DNA of 64,000 bases from Nostoc sp. MS1 (GCF_019976755.1 NZ_AP023441.1:6197501-6261500), one strand, 5' to 3'. Shown: positions 6,060-14,778, numbered from the stretch's first letter. The notes: generated by a model not told the origin, from the sequence alone. Numbers and translations are program-made.

Positions 6060-7754
6060 CTACTTTGCTGTGCTGGGTTTGAGAGCTAACAACATCTCAA
6101 CTTGGCTTGATGATTTATCAGGGCTATTAGCAGTCATACTCAAACCACGAATGGAACTGAGGATAGCGATAGCTTCTGGGGGTATGGGTTGCTGAGATTG
6201 TTGAGCAAAACGATTAACTAAGGTCATGGTTCTATCCATATCGAGATAGAAGTAACCACCATTTGGTTTTTGTAAAGACCCAGCAATAGCTTTGAAGTTA
6301 TCACTATTGTCTAAAGTTTGAGTTTTAGAGTTTGCCAAGGTTTCCGCAATCGGGCCGCCAACTGCTAAAAATAAAGTGTCGTCATCTAACCAACCGTGAG
6401 CTAATAAAGCTCCTTGTTGGGGAATTTGCCATTCAGTAACGTCTTTCCCACCGATTTTTCTGGTAGTGATGCTGATTTGTTGGGCTTTGGCGAGAGTATC
6501 TAGTTTAGTTAATGTGGCTTCTGCGGTTTTGCGATCGCTTGTATCAATTACCCAAGCACCACCAAAGCCTACACTAGCTAATATACCTTGGTTAGAGGGA
6601 ATAGCACCAAAGGCAAATTCTTTATCCATCCACCCAAAAATATCTTTATCCAGGTCAATATTCACTAATTTTGTTTGAGCGCGAGCTTGTTCTAAAGCCT
6701 GCTTAAATTCTGGATAATCTTGTGATTGTTCGACAATGGTTGACCAACTACGACTAATCCCTTGTCCACTGATAAGAGCAAAAGTATCAGCCGGGAATTG
6801 TCCTAATATTGTTGATGGCGTGCTTTGATATTGAAATTTATTTAGTTGCGGGTCTAAATTAGCAACAGCTTTCAATCGTATCCCCGCATCATCAACACCC
6901 ACAGCCGCCACCATTGATTTTACCTGTTCGAGTTGTTTCAAAGTCTGTGGATTGATCTGAGTTGCTTGGGGGTTTGCAGCCAGCAGTTGTTTCACCATTC
7001 CTGGATAATCAGGAATGTAGATTTGCGCTAGAGAATTTTTGACATCTGTACCCTTGCTGAGAATATTGCTGGCACCTTCTTTAGTTGCAAAAGATGCTTG
7101 ACCTTTATAAGTATCTATAGCTCTTTCTACTGGTGCTTTTTCAGGAGAGAACACAATATAACTGTTATTTAAAACAGCACTGTATGTTGGCTGTCCAGAT
7201 GCTGGTTTAGTTTCTGTAATTTTTTCGCCTTTATAGTCACTCTCTTGGGATTTGATCCCCTTTTGTGCTTTTAATTTATTACCAAAATTTAAAGCGCTGA
7301 TTTTATCTTTAATCCCAACTACCATTAAAATTTGCGGTTCTGGCTGTGATGCGATCGGCGGAATTGTTCCAGGTGTAGTCGTATTAGATTGGGCAGGTTT
7401 GGTTGTATTGGGAGGTAACATAGCTACCATCACACCACCTACCCAAGGCTTAATATCTTTTTCATAAGAGATATCGCCCTCTTTCGAGATTTGCTTATTA
7501 AAATCTTCTAAATTTTTAGCAATTAACTTTTGAGCTTCAGGTGTACCAAATTGCTTTAACTTGTCCCAAGCTTGCGGGTCAGTGGTAATGTAGGTAGCCA
7601 TTAATGCTGTGGAAGGCACTAGTTTAGCACTACCTAGAGCACCAGAGCTATCTCCAGCCGGCCCCCTCAAATACATATAGGCGGCTAAACTGCCGGCGAC
7701 AACCACAGTTGCACCAACAACAGGAATGAGCAGTTTTGACTTAGATTCGGGCAT
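6060..7754 (-). CDS. DUF3352 domain protein, membrane-anchored
   Basis: A 564-residue protein with one N-terminal membrane segment (about residues 8-30, LLIPVVGATVVVAGSLAAYM), followed by a large domain that recalls the cyanobacterial DUF3352 family (opening LVPSTALMATYITTDPQAWD; later FPADTFALISGQG). A Pro/Thr/Gln-rich insert (about 115-140) lies within it. Most of the protein should be outside the cytoplasmic membrane. Function unknown. It is transcribed alone, with a palindrome downstream. Confidence 0.75.
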   Translation of the reverse strand: MPESKSKLLIPVVGATVVVAGSLAAYMYLRGPAGDSSGALGSAKLVPSTALMATYITTDPQAWDKLKQFGTPEAQKLIAKNLEDFNKQISKEGDISYEKDIKPWVGGVMVAMLPPNTTKPAQSNTTTPGTIPPIASQPEPQILMVVGIKDKISALNFGNKLKAQKGIKSQESDYKGEKITETKPASGQPTYSAVLNNSYIVFSPEKAPVERAIDTYKGQASFATKEGASNILSKGTDVKNSLAQIYIPDYPGMVKQLLAANPQATQINPQTLKQLEQVKSMVAAVGVDDAGIRLKAVANLDPQLNKFQYQSTPSTILGQFPADTFALISGQGISRSWSTIVEQSQDYPEFKQALEQARAQTKLVNIDLDKDIFGWMDKEFAFGAIPSNQGILASVGFGGAWVIDTSDRKTAEATLTKLDTLAKAQQISITTRKIGGKDVTEWQIPQQGALLAHGWLDDDTLFLAVGGPIAETLANSKTQTLDNSDNFKAIAGSLQKPNGGYFYLDMDRTMTLVNRFAQQSQQPIPPEAIAILSSIRGLSMTANSPDKSSSQVEMLLALKPSTAK

Positions 7755-8163
7755 TGTCTGTTCCTCGTTTGCTTAAATTGTCACCAAGAGTAGTAAAAAC
7801 GTCACTGTAGACTTTTCGGAATTATTTCTAATTTCTACGCATTTTTAAGAGTTTTTATGTAAAAATCAGCAATTTGCTTACCAGTAAATAAAAATTTACT
7901 CCAAAAAAATACTTCAAAAGCAGGAAGACAGAATCCGCAAATGATACAAAAAATAGATCAGGGCAATTGTAAGTTATGCTAGTTAAGCAGTGTGCAAAAA
8001 AATAATCGCCGCTAACCTCTGCTTTCATAACTTTATGTAACGCTTTTTCTCAATTCCCCCTGATATCTAATTGCTATGCCATACTAGGAGGTGAGAGTTA
8101 ATTCGGCGACCGCGTTTGTTTTTAGTATTGACGGGCTTTTTCCTTTTGGTATTTACAGACTTT
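7755..8163. other. Intergenic region and 5' leader of the RRM protein gene
   Basis: About 410 bp without a gene, between divergent genes. The right part is probably the long untranslated leader of the RNA-binding protein gene. No promoter box is clear enough to place. Confidence 0.4.
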
Positions 8164-8204
8164 TCTCCGAAACCTAAATCTCCACATACCTATGATTTCG
8201 GAGA
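8164..8204 (+). promoter_or_regulatory. Hairpin sequestering the ribosome-binding site of the RRM gene
   Basis: TCTCCGAAA (8164-8172) is exactly complementary to TTTCGGAGA (8196-8204), giving a 9-bp stem with a 23-nt loop. The Shine-Dalgarno GGAG (8200-8203) lies in the right arm, 7 nt before the ATG at 8211. The structure could regulate translation, for example by temperature or by binding of the protein to its own leader. Confidence 0.6.
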
Positions 8205-8210
8205 CAATCT

Positions 8211-8516
8211 ATGTCAGTTTATGTAGGCAACCTTTCTTACGACGTTACAGAAGATAGCCTGAATGCTGTTTTTGCAGAATATGGTTCTGTAAAAAGAGTT
8301 CAGCTACCTACTGACCGTGAAACAGGACGGATGCGCGGCTTTGCTTTTGTAGAAATGGGTAGTGACGCTGAAGAAACAGCCGCTATTGAAGCACTTGATG
8401 GCGCTGAGTGGATGGGACGCGACCTCAAAGTTAATAAAGCTAAACCCAAAGAAGATAGAGGTTCTTTTGGTGGTGGTGGTAATCGAGGAAGCTATGGTGG
8501 ACGTAACCGCTACTAA
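8211..8516 (+). CDS. Glycine-rich RRM RNA-binding protein (Rbp family)
   Basis: A 101-residue protein: one RNA-recognition motif (about 1-80) with RNP2 VYVGNL (3-8) and RNP1 RGFAFVEM (42-49), then a short Gly/Arg tail (GGGGNRGSYGGRNRY). Cyanobacterial Rbp proteins of this kind bind RNA, and several in Anabaena are cold-induced; which paralogue this is cannot be told. The start is fixed by GGAG seven nt upstream, which is itself buried in a hairpin. A strong intrinsic terminator follows, so the gene is monocistronic. Confidence 0.93.
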   Translation: MSVYVGNLSYDVTEDSLNAVFAEYGSVKRVQLPTDRETGRMRGFAFVEMGSDAEETAAIEALDGAEWMGRDLKVNKAKPKEDRGSFGGGGNRGSYGGRNRY

Positions 8517-8579
8517 GCTTTATTAATTAATGCTTGAAGCTAATCTCTTAATTCAGCACATCTATTGTATTTAGAACTG

Positions 8580-8607
8580 GCTCAAGCATTTGTGCTTGAG
8601 CTTTTTT
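8580..8607 (+). terminator. Intrinsic terminator of the RRM gene
   Basis: GCTCAAGCA (8580-8588), loop TTTG, TGCTTGAGC (8593-8601), then six T. A textbook Rho-independent terminator. Confidence 0.92.
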
Positions 8608-8848
8608 AATACAAAATTCGGATTAATTAGCGAGAAATTCAGCTTTTTAATCTAAAAGCTGTTTATTGATTAAATTTTTGACCTACGTAGCGCTGACAAA
8701 TATTTTGCAATAACAAAATTTTATGAGTTGACAAGTACTGAAAAATTGGATATTACTATGTTTAAATTAAGGTAGTTAAAAGTGTAATACCTAGCCTTAA
8801 CCACAAGATAATCTTTGCTCTCACAGCACGTTTTAACGTGTATAAATT

Positions 8849-9139
8849 ATGGAAACCACTTCAAATACAATTCCAGAATTTGAAAAGTTATTTAGAGAAA
8901 AATTACATCTGAATAATTGTAAGCTTAAAAAGAAAAAGCAAGAAAATAATTACGAAATTATTACTCCAGCTAAAGATATCTTTTTAATGTATTGGTGTGA
9001 GTTTCCCGAAATCAAGCTGGTATATCAGCCAATAGGTGTTCGTACACAGCAAACTAAGGTCTATGAGCAGGCTATCCGCTCTCATATTAATTTCTGTATC
9101 AGTAATATCCAAGGCGACATGAAGCTTAATGTAAACTAG
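8849..9139 (+). CDS. Hypothetical small protein
   Basis: A 96-residue lysine-rich protein (LKKKKQENNYEII near residues 26-38) with no membrane segment or signal peptide. I do not recognise the family. It ends in a region with a strong palindrome shared with the converging thioredoxin gene. ATG start without an obvious Shine-Dalgarno sequence. The reading frame is long for an AT-rich intergenic region and its composition is protein-like. Confidence 0.55.
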   Translation: METTSNTIPEFEKLFREKLHLNNCKLKKKKQENNYEIITPAKDIFLMYWCEFPEIKLVYQPIGVRTQQTKVYEQAIRSHINFCISNIQGDMKLNVN

Positions 9140-9197
9140 ACAGCCTGCCCATAGTACTATTACTTTTCCAGAATAATCTGCAAGTATTTATTTAGCC

Positions 9198-9248
9198 TTG
9201 ATCAGCAATACATGAAAACCTTAATCTACCTTGTGTATTGCTGATCAA
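9198..9248. terminator. Long inverted repeat between convergent genes
   Basis: Perfect 15-bp arms (9198-9212 and 9234-9248, starting TTGATCAGCAATACA) around a 21-nt loop. It lies between the ends of the plus-strand gene at 8849 and the minus-strand thioredoxin gene, so a bidirectional terminator is likely, though it lacks a U-run. Confidence 0.55.
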
Positions 9249-9275
9249 TTGCACTTACTAATTTATACAAACTAA

Positions 9276-9608
9276 CTATAGTTCAACAAGCTTATCAACA
9301 GCAGTGCTGAACCGCTCATAAGGAGAAACGCCAACAATTGTTTCTACTAACTCACCATTTTTAAAAATTAATACGGCTGGAATACTACGAAGCCCAAATC
9401 TTTTAAATATTGGTTTGTTATTATCTACATCGACCTTAACAACTTTAACGCGGTCTTTATATTCATCAGCAAGCTGATCCATTAACGGACTGACAAGACG
9501 GCATGGGCCACACCAAGTAGCAGTAAAATCAACAACAAGAACTTTTTCTACGTCTAGAAGTGAATCAAATTCATTTTCCTGAATATAAGCAACTGTATCA
9601 GTAGACAT
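9276..9608 (-). CDS. trxA: Thioredoxin
   Basis: A 110-residue thioredoxin with the active site WCGPC (32-36), the preceding VVDFTATW strand and the cis-proline in RSIPAVLIF (P77). It reduces disulfides of target proteins in the cytoplasm using ferredoxin- or NADPH-thioredoxin reductase. All fold landmarks are present and the length is standard. Cyanobacteria carry several thioredoxins; the exact type (m, x, y or other) is not resolved here, so the symbol is generic. Confidence 0.93.
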   Translation of the reverse strand: MSTDTVAYIQENEFDSLLDVEKVLVVDFTATWCGPCRLVSPLMDQLADEYKDRVKVVKVDVDNNKPIFKRFGLRSIPAVLIFKNGELVETIVGVSPYERFSTAVDKLVEL

Positions 9609-9673
9609 TATCTATTTCCTGTATAAAAGTAAAATTTTAGTAAGTAAGTGGACACAATTATTTATAAGACGCA

Positions 9674-9775
9674 TTTCGACACTTCTCTGCGAGACGCTCC
9701 GCGAACGACAAGCTCACTGACCACTACGCTCAATGCTCGTTAACCTTATGAGAAGAGGGTTGAGCGCAGTCGAAA
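9674..9775. repeat. Interspersed Nostoc-type repeat
   Basis: Flanked by TTTCGAC and GTCGAAA and containing the GC-rich GCGAGACGCTCCGCGAAC stretch, unlike the AT-rich surroundings. Such sequence is familiar from interspersed repeats of Nostoc genomes. The rest of the 9609-10005 interval holds nothing I can name. Confidence 0.6.
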
Positions 9776-10005
9776 CCCGGCGCTATCAAGTTAAGTTTAA
9801 TCTAGTCCTTCTACTGAACAATATAAATATTAATTTTGTTGAATAAGTTAGCTTTACTGCACAAACACTTTATCAACCGATACTTAAAAATTTTATCTCT
9901 ACAAAGAGATTCTCATGAAATGAATAGTTATACTGTGTTATTTTCTGACTGATACAATTTAGTAAAGTAGGGATGTGAACTGCATCAATATCCATAAAAT
10001 GTATT

Positions 10006-10035
10006 AGCGCTCTATGCTTCACCGCCTAGAGCGCT
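10006..10035 (-). terminator. Stem-loop downstream of the IF-3 paralogue
   Basis: AGCGCTCTA (10006-10014) pairs with TAGAGCGCT (10027-10035), 12-nt loop. Read on the minus strand it lies just after the infC-like gene and is followed by an A/T-rich stretch. Confidence 0.6.
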
Positions 10036-10044
10036 GAGAATACT

Positions 10045-10536
10045 TTACGCTGGCATAATTTGAACAATCAGTGAACGTTTATCTAGTGACTGGACTTTAC
10101 CTACTTCACCTAAATCAGTCACAATCCGTTCTAGCATTTGTCCAGCCTGCTCTCGATATTGATTTTCTCGTCCTCGTAGACGAATAGCAAACTTAACTGA
10201 ATCGCCTTTACTCAACCATTGAAGTGCTTGAGAAATGCGTAAATCATAATCAGCCGCACCGACGTTAGGACGGAATCGAACTTCTTTTACAGTTGGTCTA
10301 GCACTTTGACCTTGACGCTTCTTCTTCTGATACTGAAGCTTGCCATAGTTAACAATCTTCGCTACTGGAGTGTCTTTGCTTTGAGAGACTATAACTAGGT
10401 CAAGCTCTACGCTTTGGGCTAATTGTAGGGCTTCATGGGTGTCGATTAGACCACGATTGTTATTTTCATGATCAATCAAGAAGACCTGGGGGGACTTGAT
10501 TTGTGAATTAATCAGCTGCTTTTGGACTACGATAAT
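10045..10536 (-). CDS. infC: Translation initiation factor IF-3 paralogue, AUU start
   Basis: IF-3 binds the 30S subunit and checks start codons. The protein has the IF-3 N domain (DTHEALQLAQSVELDLV, then KIVNYGKLQYQKKK) and C domain (TVKEVRFRPNVGAADYDLRI, then GDSVKFAIRLRGRE). It is diverged from the usual cyanobacterial IF-3 and is probably a second copy. No ATG, GTG or TTG exists in frame early enough to give the complete N domain. The frame opens with ATT at 10536-10534, preceded by AGGAG six nt upstream, giving 163 residues. AUU is the classical infC start that allows autoregulation. The alternative TTG at 10479 would remove the first beta strand (INSQIKSPQVFLID). Confidence 0.85.
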   Translation of the reverse strand: MIVVQKQLINSQIKSPQVFLIDHENNNRGLIDTHEALQLAQSVELDLVIVSQSKDTPVAKIVNYGKLQYQKKKRQGQSARPTVKEVRFRPNVGAADYDLRISQALQWLSKGDSVKFAIRLRGRENQYREQAGQMLERIVTDLGEVGKVQSLDKRSLIVQIMPA

Positions 10537-10776
10537 TATTTTCTCCTAATTTTCAATACTTGCTAGTGCAAGTATTACTAAGATAACACAGTACTATCTA
10601 TTTGTTCATTGTAAATTTTTACTTCATTGTTGACATTGGTGAAATCAACTAAAAACAGACATGACGACTGTTTTTAAATCTACTTAGTTAAATCTATTGA
10701 AGTAGAAAAATTATCTGCAAGCATAACGGAAGTTTTACAATCGAAATATATTTTTACATAACATTCAAAATACTTT

Positions 10777-11670
10777 ATGCAAATAAAAAAGGTGCGAAAA
10801 GCCGTTATTCCGGTTGCTGGGTTTGGTACGAGATTATTTCCAGCCACGAAGGTTGTAAAAAAGGCACTATTCCCCATTGTTGATAGAGATGGTAGAGCCA
10901 AACCTGTAATTTTAGCGATCGCAGAAGAAGCAATTAGCGCTGGCATTACAGAAATTGGTATTGTCGTACAGCCAGATGATTTAGCAGTTTTTGCGGAATT
11001 ATTTAAGAATCCACCTACACCAGAACTTTGGCAAAAACTTTCACCACAGAATCAAGAATATAGCCAATACCTACAAGATTTGGGTAAGAAGGTTGTGTTA
11101 TTAACTCAACCAGAACAAGAAGGTTATGGTCATGCCGTATATTGTGCTAAAGATTGGGTAGGCGATGAGCCATTTTTATTAATGTTAGGCGATCATGTTT
11201 ATAAATCTGATATAGATAAATCTTGTGCGCGACAAATGGTAGAAATCTATGAGCAAGTAAATCAAAGTGTGGTTAGTTTAACTACCATGCCAGCCGCAAT
11301 CATTAACAAAGCTGGATGTGTGGGGGGAATTTGGAAAGAGTTTAATTCTCTACTGAGAGTAACACAACTAGCTGAAAAGCCTAGTGTTGATTATGCACGA
11401 CAGCATTTGCAGGTAGAAGGAATGTCAGAAGATGAGTTTTTATGTATTTTTGGTTTATATGTAATCACGCCGAAAATATTTGATTTTTTGGAAGAAAGCA
11501 TAAATAATAATTTACGCTATCGTGGCGAGTTTCAAGTCACAACCTGTTTAGATAAATTATGCCAAGCAGAAGGCATGACTGGATATGTCGTTCAAGGCAA
11601 ATGTTTTGATACAGGTTTACCAGATACCTATCGTCAAACCATAATTGATTTTATTGGTAATGAATATTAA
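10777..11670 (+). CDS. galU: UTP-glucose-1-phosphate uridylyltransferase
   Basis: A 297-residue nucleotidyltransferase of the GalU type: KAVIPVAGFGTRLFPATKVV at the N-terminus, then KALFPIVDRDGRAKPV, the sugar-binding LLMLGDHVYKSD and the C-terminal YRGEFQVTTCLD. It makes UDP-glucose from UTP and glucose-1-phosphate for polysaccharide and glycolipid synthesis. The gene stands alone, 240 bp from the divergent IF-3 gene. DRDGRAKPV replaces the more usual D-KP--QY segment, so the substrate could be a related sugar phosphate. Confidence 0.85.
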   Translation: MQIKKVRKAVIPVAGFGTRLFPATKVVKKALFPIVDRDGRAKPVILAIAEEAISAGITEIGIVVQPDDLAVFAELFKNPPTPELWQKLSPQNQEYSQYLQDLGKKVVLLTQPEQEGYGHAVYCAKDWVGDEPFLLMLGDHVYKSDIDKSCARQMVEIYEQVNQSVVSLTTMPAAIINKAGCVGGIWKEFNSLLRVTQLAEKPSVDYARQHLQVEGMSEDEFLCIFGLYVITPKIFDFLEESINNNLRYRGEFQVTTCLDKLCQAEGMTGYVVQGKCFDTGLPDTYRQTIIDFIGNEY

Positions 11671-11676
11671 CTGATA

Positions 11677-11722
11677 ATTACGAATTACGTTAGCGGAGCG
11701 GGGCGTTAGCCCATTACGAATT
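11677..11722. repeat. Short intergenic palindromic repeat
   Basis: Contains ACGAATTACG, then the GC-rich GTTAGCGGAGCGGGGCGTTAGC, then ATTACGAATT; the ends are near-inverted copies. A Nostoc-type small repeat between convergent genes. Confidence 0.45.
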
Positions 11723-11723
11723 C

Positions 11724-12740
11724 TCAACTAACTACACCATCCAATAAGCGTATTGTCCCCGCCTCAGAGTCAATTTCCACATCTGCACCAATTGGCAAAA
11801 TAAATTTATCTTGAATATGACCAATCATTGCACCATACCAAGCAGGTATTTTTAAGGGAATGATATGGTCTTGTAATACTTCCATTAAAGTTAGTGAGGA
11901 GTCCTCACTGGGTTGACAGTCAGTACATTGACCAAAAATAAAACCTGAAATTCTATTTAATATTCCAGCATTTTTTAACTGAGTCAACATCCTATCCACC
12001 CGATAAATATCCTCATTTACATCTTCTAAAAATAAAATCCTATTTTGCCAAACTGGTAGGTATGGCGAACCAAGCATTGCGGTTAAAACAGATAAGTTAC
12101 CCCCTACTAATTTACCCTTGGCTTTTCCTGTTACTATTGTTTGCACTTTCCCCTCTGGGGAATTAGTATTTTTTAATGTTACAGCTTCTCCATTAAATAA
12201 AATGCGTTTGAGATAATCCAGCATAAAAGGTGTCCAGGTGGATGTAGCGACAGGCCCGTGAAAGGTCACAATTCGACTCCGGGCATTAATGGCTAATAGT
12301 AAAGAAGTAATATCGCTATAACCCATAAGAATTTTCGCATGGGAGCGAATTAAGGGGTAATTGAGCAAGGGTAAAATACGATTACAACCCCAGCCGCCAC
12401 GCATAGCTAAAATTGCTTTAACGGAATCATCAGCAAACATATCATTAACATCTTGAGCGCGATCGCCATCTTTACCCGCTAAGTAACCATAACGGTCTAA
12501 AATATGTTTACCGAACTTCGCTTTTAACCCCAAGTTAGTCAGATATTGCTGGACTACTTCTATATATCGAGGTTCAAAAATTCCAGCCGGCGCAATTAAT
12601 CCCACCGTATCCCCTACTTCTAAGCGCGGTGGTTTGATAATCATATTTGGTGACTCACCTTGAGCAGTAAGTAGAGGAATTTGGCTGGCTACAGTAGCTA
12701 AACCACAAGTTTTGAGAAATTGGCGACGCTTGAATGTCAT
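11724..12740 (-). CDS. LD-carboxypeptidase (S66 family), Tat-type signal
   Basis: A 338-residue S66 peptidase, which removes the terminal D-Ala from murein tetrapeptides during cell-wall recycling. The nucleophile Ser is in MGYSDIT (S142); RGGWGCNRI and FLEDVNEDIYRVDRML are other family motifs, and a histidine lies in GAMIGHIQDKF. The N-terminus has a twin-arginine motif (KRRQFLK, 4-10) and a hydrophobic stretch ending TAQG, suggesting Tat export, whereas the E. coli enzyme is cytoplasmic. The gene stands alone. Confidence 0.85.
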   Translation of the reverse strand: MTFKRRQFLKTCGLATVASQIPLLTAQGESPNMIIKPPRLEVGDTVGLIAPAGIFEPRYIEVVQQYLTNLGLKAKFGKHILDRYGYLAGKDGDRAQDVNDMFADDSVKAILAMRGGWGCNRILPLLNYPLIRSHAKILMGYSDITSLLLAINARSRIVTFHGPVATSTWTPFMLDYLKRILFNGEAVTLKNTNSPEGKVQTIVTGKAKGKLVGGNLSVLTAMLGSPYLPVWQNRILFLEDVNEDIYRVDRMLTQLKNAGILNRISGFIFGQCTDCQPSEDSSLTLMEVLQDHIIPLKIPAWYGAMIGHIQDKFILPIGADVEIDSEAGTIRLLDGVVS

Positions 12741-12839
12741 TTTGAGAGTAGAGAGATGAGGAAGATGAGGGAGAGAGGGGAGAATAATTTAATTAGTTTT
12801 CAGTAATTTTGAATTTTGAATTTTGAATTTTTAATTGAA
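12741..12839. repeat. Low-complexity spacer with tandem short repeats
   Basis: GA-rich stretch (GATGAGGAAGATGAGGG) followed by tandem GAATTTT units near 12810-12830. No gene is seen. Confidence 0.5.
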
Positions 12840-13136
12840 TTATTCCCACGTAGAGACGTTGCGTAACACATCTGGAATTTCTCCTTGGGATAAGGGAAAC
12901 TCTAATGTGGTTTCTCGATAGCCTAAATATCCCGACTCTGCAAAGGATAACAACATTCGCGTCAGTGCTACCCACACTTCTGGTTCATATTCCCAATCAC
13001 GATAACGTGAGGCTCTACCAGCAATTGAACGTAGCGCCCAAAAATAAGAGTTTCTCACCACCGAACCACCCTTTTTAAACTCTGGTAAGTCCTCGTGATG
13101 CACAAATAGCACTTGGTTTTCAATTTTTGCTCTCAT
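12840..13136 (-). CDS. Conserved hypothetical protein
   Basis: A 98-residue soluble protein (FVHHEDLPEFKKGGSVVRNS at about 11-30, then YFWALRSIAGRASRYRDW). It has an unusual number of Trp and Tyr residues and no known motif. ATG start. The composition and length look like a real gene, but I cannot assign a function. It lies between the carboxypeptidase and a small plus-strand gene. Confidence 0.65.
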   Translation of the reverse strand: MRAKIENQVLFVHHEDLPEFKKGGSVVRNSYFWALRSIAGRASRYRDWEYEPEVWVALTRMLLSFAESGYLGYRETTLEFPLSQGEIPDVLRNVSTWE

Positions 13137-13238
13137 ATGAGCAATTTTAAGCGATGGTGTTCCGCCGAGCGTAGCTGATCGCTAAATACAAGAAACCACC
13201 GCAGTATAATTTAACAAAAACTCCATCGCTCTTTTACC

Positions 13239-13436
13239 ATGATTATTGAAATCCCCCATTCCCTTTACGAAGCATGGCAATTTGAAGTTAATTTTGATGA
13301 AGGTGAAACTGGGATAGATATAGTTGATTGTGGTGTAGCTTGGATTACTAACCACAATCCCGATGTTTTAAATACTCCTGAGCCTGTATATCTTCAAGTT
13401 GCCCAAACAGATATTTTGATTCCAGTTAAGGAATAG
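13239..13436 (+). CDS. Hypothetical small acidic protein
   Basis: A 65-residue protein (IPHSLYEAWQFEVNFDEGET, ending QTDILIPVKE), acidic and soluble. Not recognised. ATG start, divergent from the 98-residue gene and convergent with the LysR gene. Confidence 0.6.
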   Translation: MIIEIPHSLYEAWQFEVNFDEGETGIDIVDCGVAWITNHNPDVLNTPEPVYLQVAQTDILIPVKE

Positions 13437-13454
13437 TATAATTTTCCAACTTAA

Positions 13455-14348
13455 TTAATAACTGTATTTAGCTAATGTGTAAAAATCAAAATCTTTGAGC
13501 ATTTCTAGAAACTTAAACACAGCCGGAATATGCAGAGATTGAGAAAGCATCGCTACACCCATAACTCTTTCTAATGGATTTGGTAAGCTATAAACTTGCA
13601 CTCCAGAGGGAATTGGTACAGCCGCTAAACGAGGCAAAATTGCTGCTGTTAATCCTTGATTTACCATACTCACAATCGTAGAGTCTTCTTGAATATTACT
13701 GGTAGTGTTCAAAGAAGGCGCTAATTGTTTTAAGTGTTGATGTAGCGCTTTACCACAAGGTAGACAAGACAATATTACAGGTGAATATTTACTAATATTT
13801 TCCCATGTAATTTGTGAACTATTAATTTTAGCTTTTGGTGGCAGTAAAACAACATATTCATCACGCACCATTTCCCAAGTTGTAAATTCATCGCTTGAGG
13901 GCAAATATGTAATACCTATATCGGCGCGTCCTTCGCGTAAACAATTCTCGACTTCGACATAAGAAAGGCTTTCGATAATTGTGACAGCAACTTCGGGAAA
14001 TTGGTCATGAAATTGAGCGATCGCTTTTGGTAATAGATGAGTCGCAACACTCCGAAAAGCTGCCACTCGCACATGACCACCATGTAAACCTTTATGCAGG
14101 TTAGCTTCTGACTGCATCATTTCTAGATGCTGCATTGCTTGACGAGCGTGCTGTAAAATGCGTTCTCCGGCTGGTGTCAATACCGCACCGTGACGACCTC
14201 TGGCAAATAAGGGTACACCTAATTCTTCTTCTAGAGTAGCGATCGCATGACTAATGGCTGGTTGTGTCAGTTGTAAATCTAAAGCTGCTTCACTAAAATT
14301 ACCACGCTCTGCTACTGCAACTACAGCGCGAAGTTGGGAAATTTTCAT
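13455..14348 (-). CDS. LysR-family transcriptional regulator
   Basis: A 297-residue LysR regulator: winged helix-turn-helix at about 1-60 (NFSEAALDLQLTQPAISHAI, then ELGVPLFARGRHG) and a substrate-binding domain beginning GGHVRVAAFRS. The effector is unknown. The ATG at 14348 is chosen over an upstream TTG because it matches the family's usual beginning (MKISQLRAVVAVAE). It is divergent from the small gene at 14470, whose promoter region (about 120 bp) it may control, as is common for LysR proteins. Confidence 0.9.
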   Translation of the reverse strand: MKISQLRAVVAVAERGNFSEAALDLQLTQPAISHAIATLEEELGVPLFARGRHGAVLTPAGERILQHARQAMQHLEMMQSEANLHKGLHGGHVRVAAFRSVATHLLPKAIAQFHDQFPEVAVTIIESLSYVEVENCLREGRADIGITYLPSSDEFTTWEMVRDEYVVLLPPKAKINSSQITWENISKYSPVILSCLPCGKALHQHLKQLAPSLNTTSNIQEDSTIVSMVNQGLTAAILPRLAAVPIPSGVQVYSLPNPLERVMGVAMLSQSLHIPAVFKFLEMLKDFDFYTLAKYSY

Positions 14349-14469
14349 AAGCAATTATTTTTCTCTTATCTATAAATCCTATTTATATAAACTATACACG
14401 CGATTATTTGATTACTAATTGAGACATTGTTAAAGTTTTATTTGTTAAGCAAATCACACAATTAATTTT

Positions 14470-14748
14470 ATGCAAGATGATATTACTTGTCTAGAATCTC
14501 AGGGCAGAGAAACTTTAAATAGCACAAGATTTAGACATAATTACGGCTGGGAAATATTACATAAAATTTGGCAGAAATTAGTAAAAATAATCATATCAAA
14601 TCCACAAGAAATTCAAGTTAAACAAAAAGTAGACCGTTATGGTAATCAATATTGGTACGCCTATGACCCCATAACAGGTAAATCTTTTGCTTCAGGTTCA
14701 CAAGCCGATATAGCCATGTGGATAGAACAGGTTTATAGAAGTCATTAG
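14470..14748 (+). CDS. Conserved hypothetical protein, divergent from LysR gene
   Basis: A 92-residue protein with a C-terminal segment DRYGNQYWYAYDPITGKSFA, then GSQADIAMWIEQVY, which I have the impression is common among small cyanobacterial proteins. No membrane segment. Function unknown. Its position opposite the LysR gene makes it a candidate target of that regulator (inference). Confidence 0.65.
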   Translation: MQDDITCLESQGRETLNSTRFRHNYGWEILHKIWQKLVKIIISNPQEIQVKQKVDRYGNQYWYAYDPITGKSFASGSQADIAMWIEQVYRSH

Positions 14749-14778
14749 TCATTAGTCCATAGTCCATAGTCCACAGTC
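14742..14778 (+). repeat. Tandem heptamer repeat (STRR type)
   Basis: Consecutive AGTCATT/AGTCCAT heptamers starting within the stop region of the preceding gene. Short tandemly repeated repetitive sequences of this kind are characteristic of heterocystous cyanobacteria. A C-rich stretch follows to about 14850. Confidence 0.7.

Noticed and set aside
10045..10479. TTG start for the IF-3 paralogue
   Set aside because: It would cut off the first strand of the N domain (INSQIKSPQVF), which is present in frame upstream behind a good AGGAG.
10680..10946. Minus-strand frame over the galU start
   Set aside because: Antisense to a strongly conserved gene.
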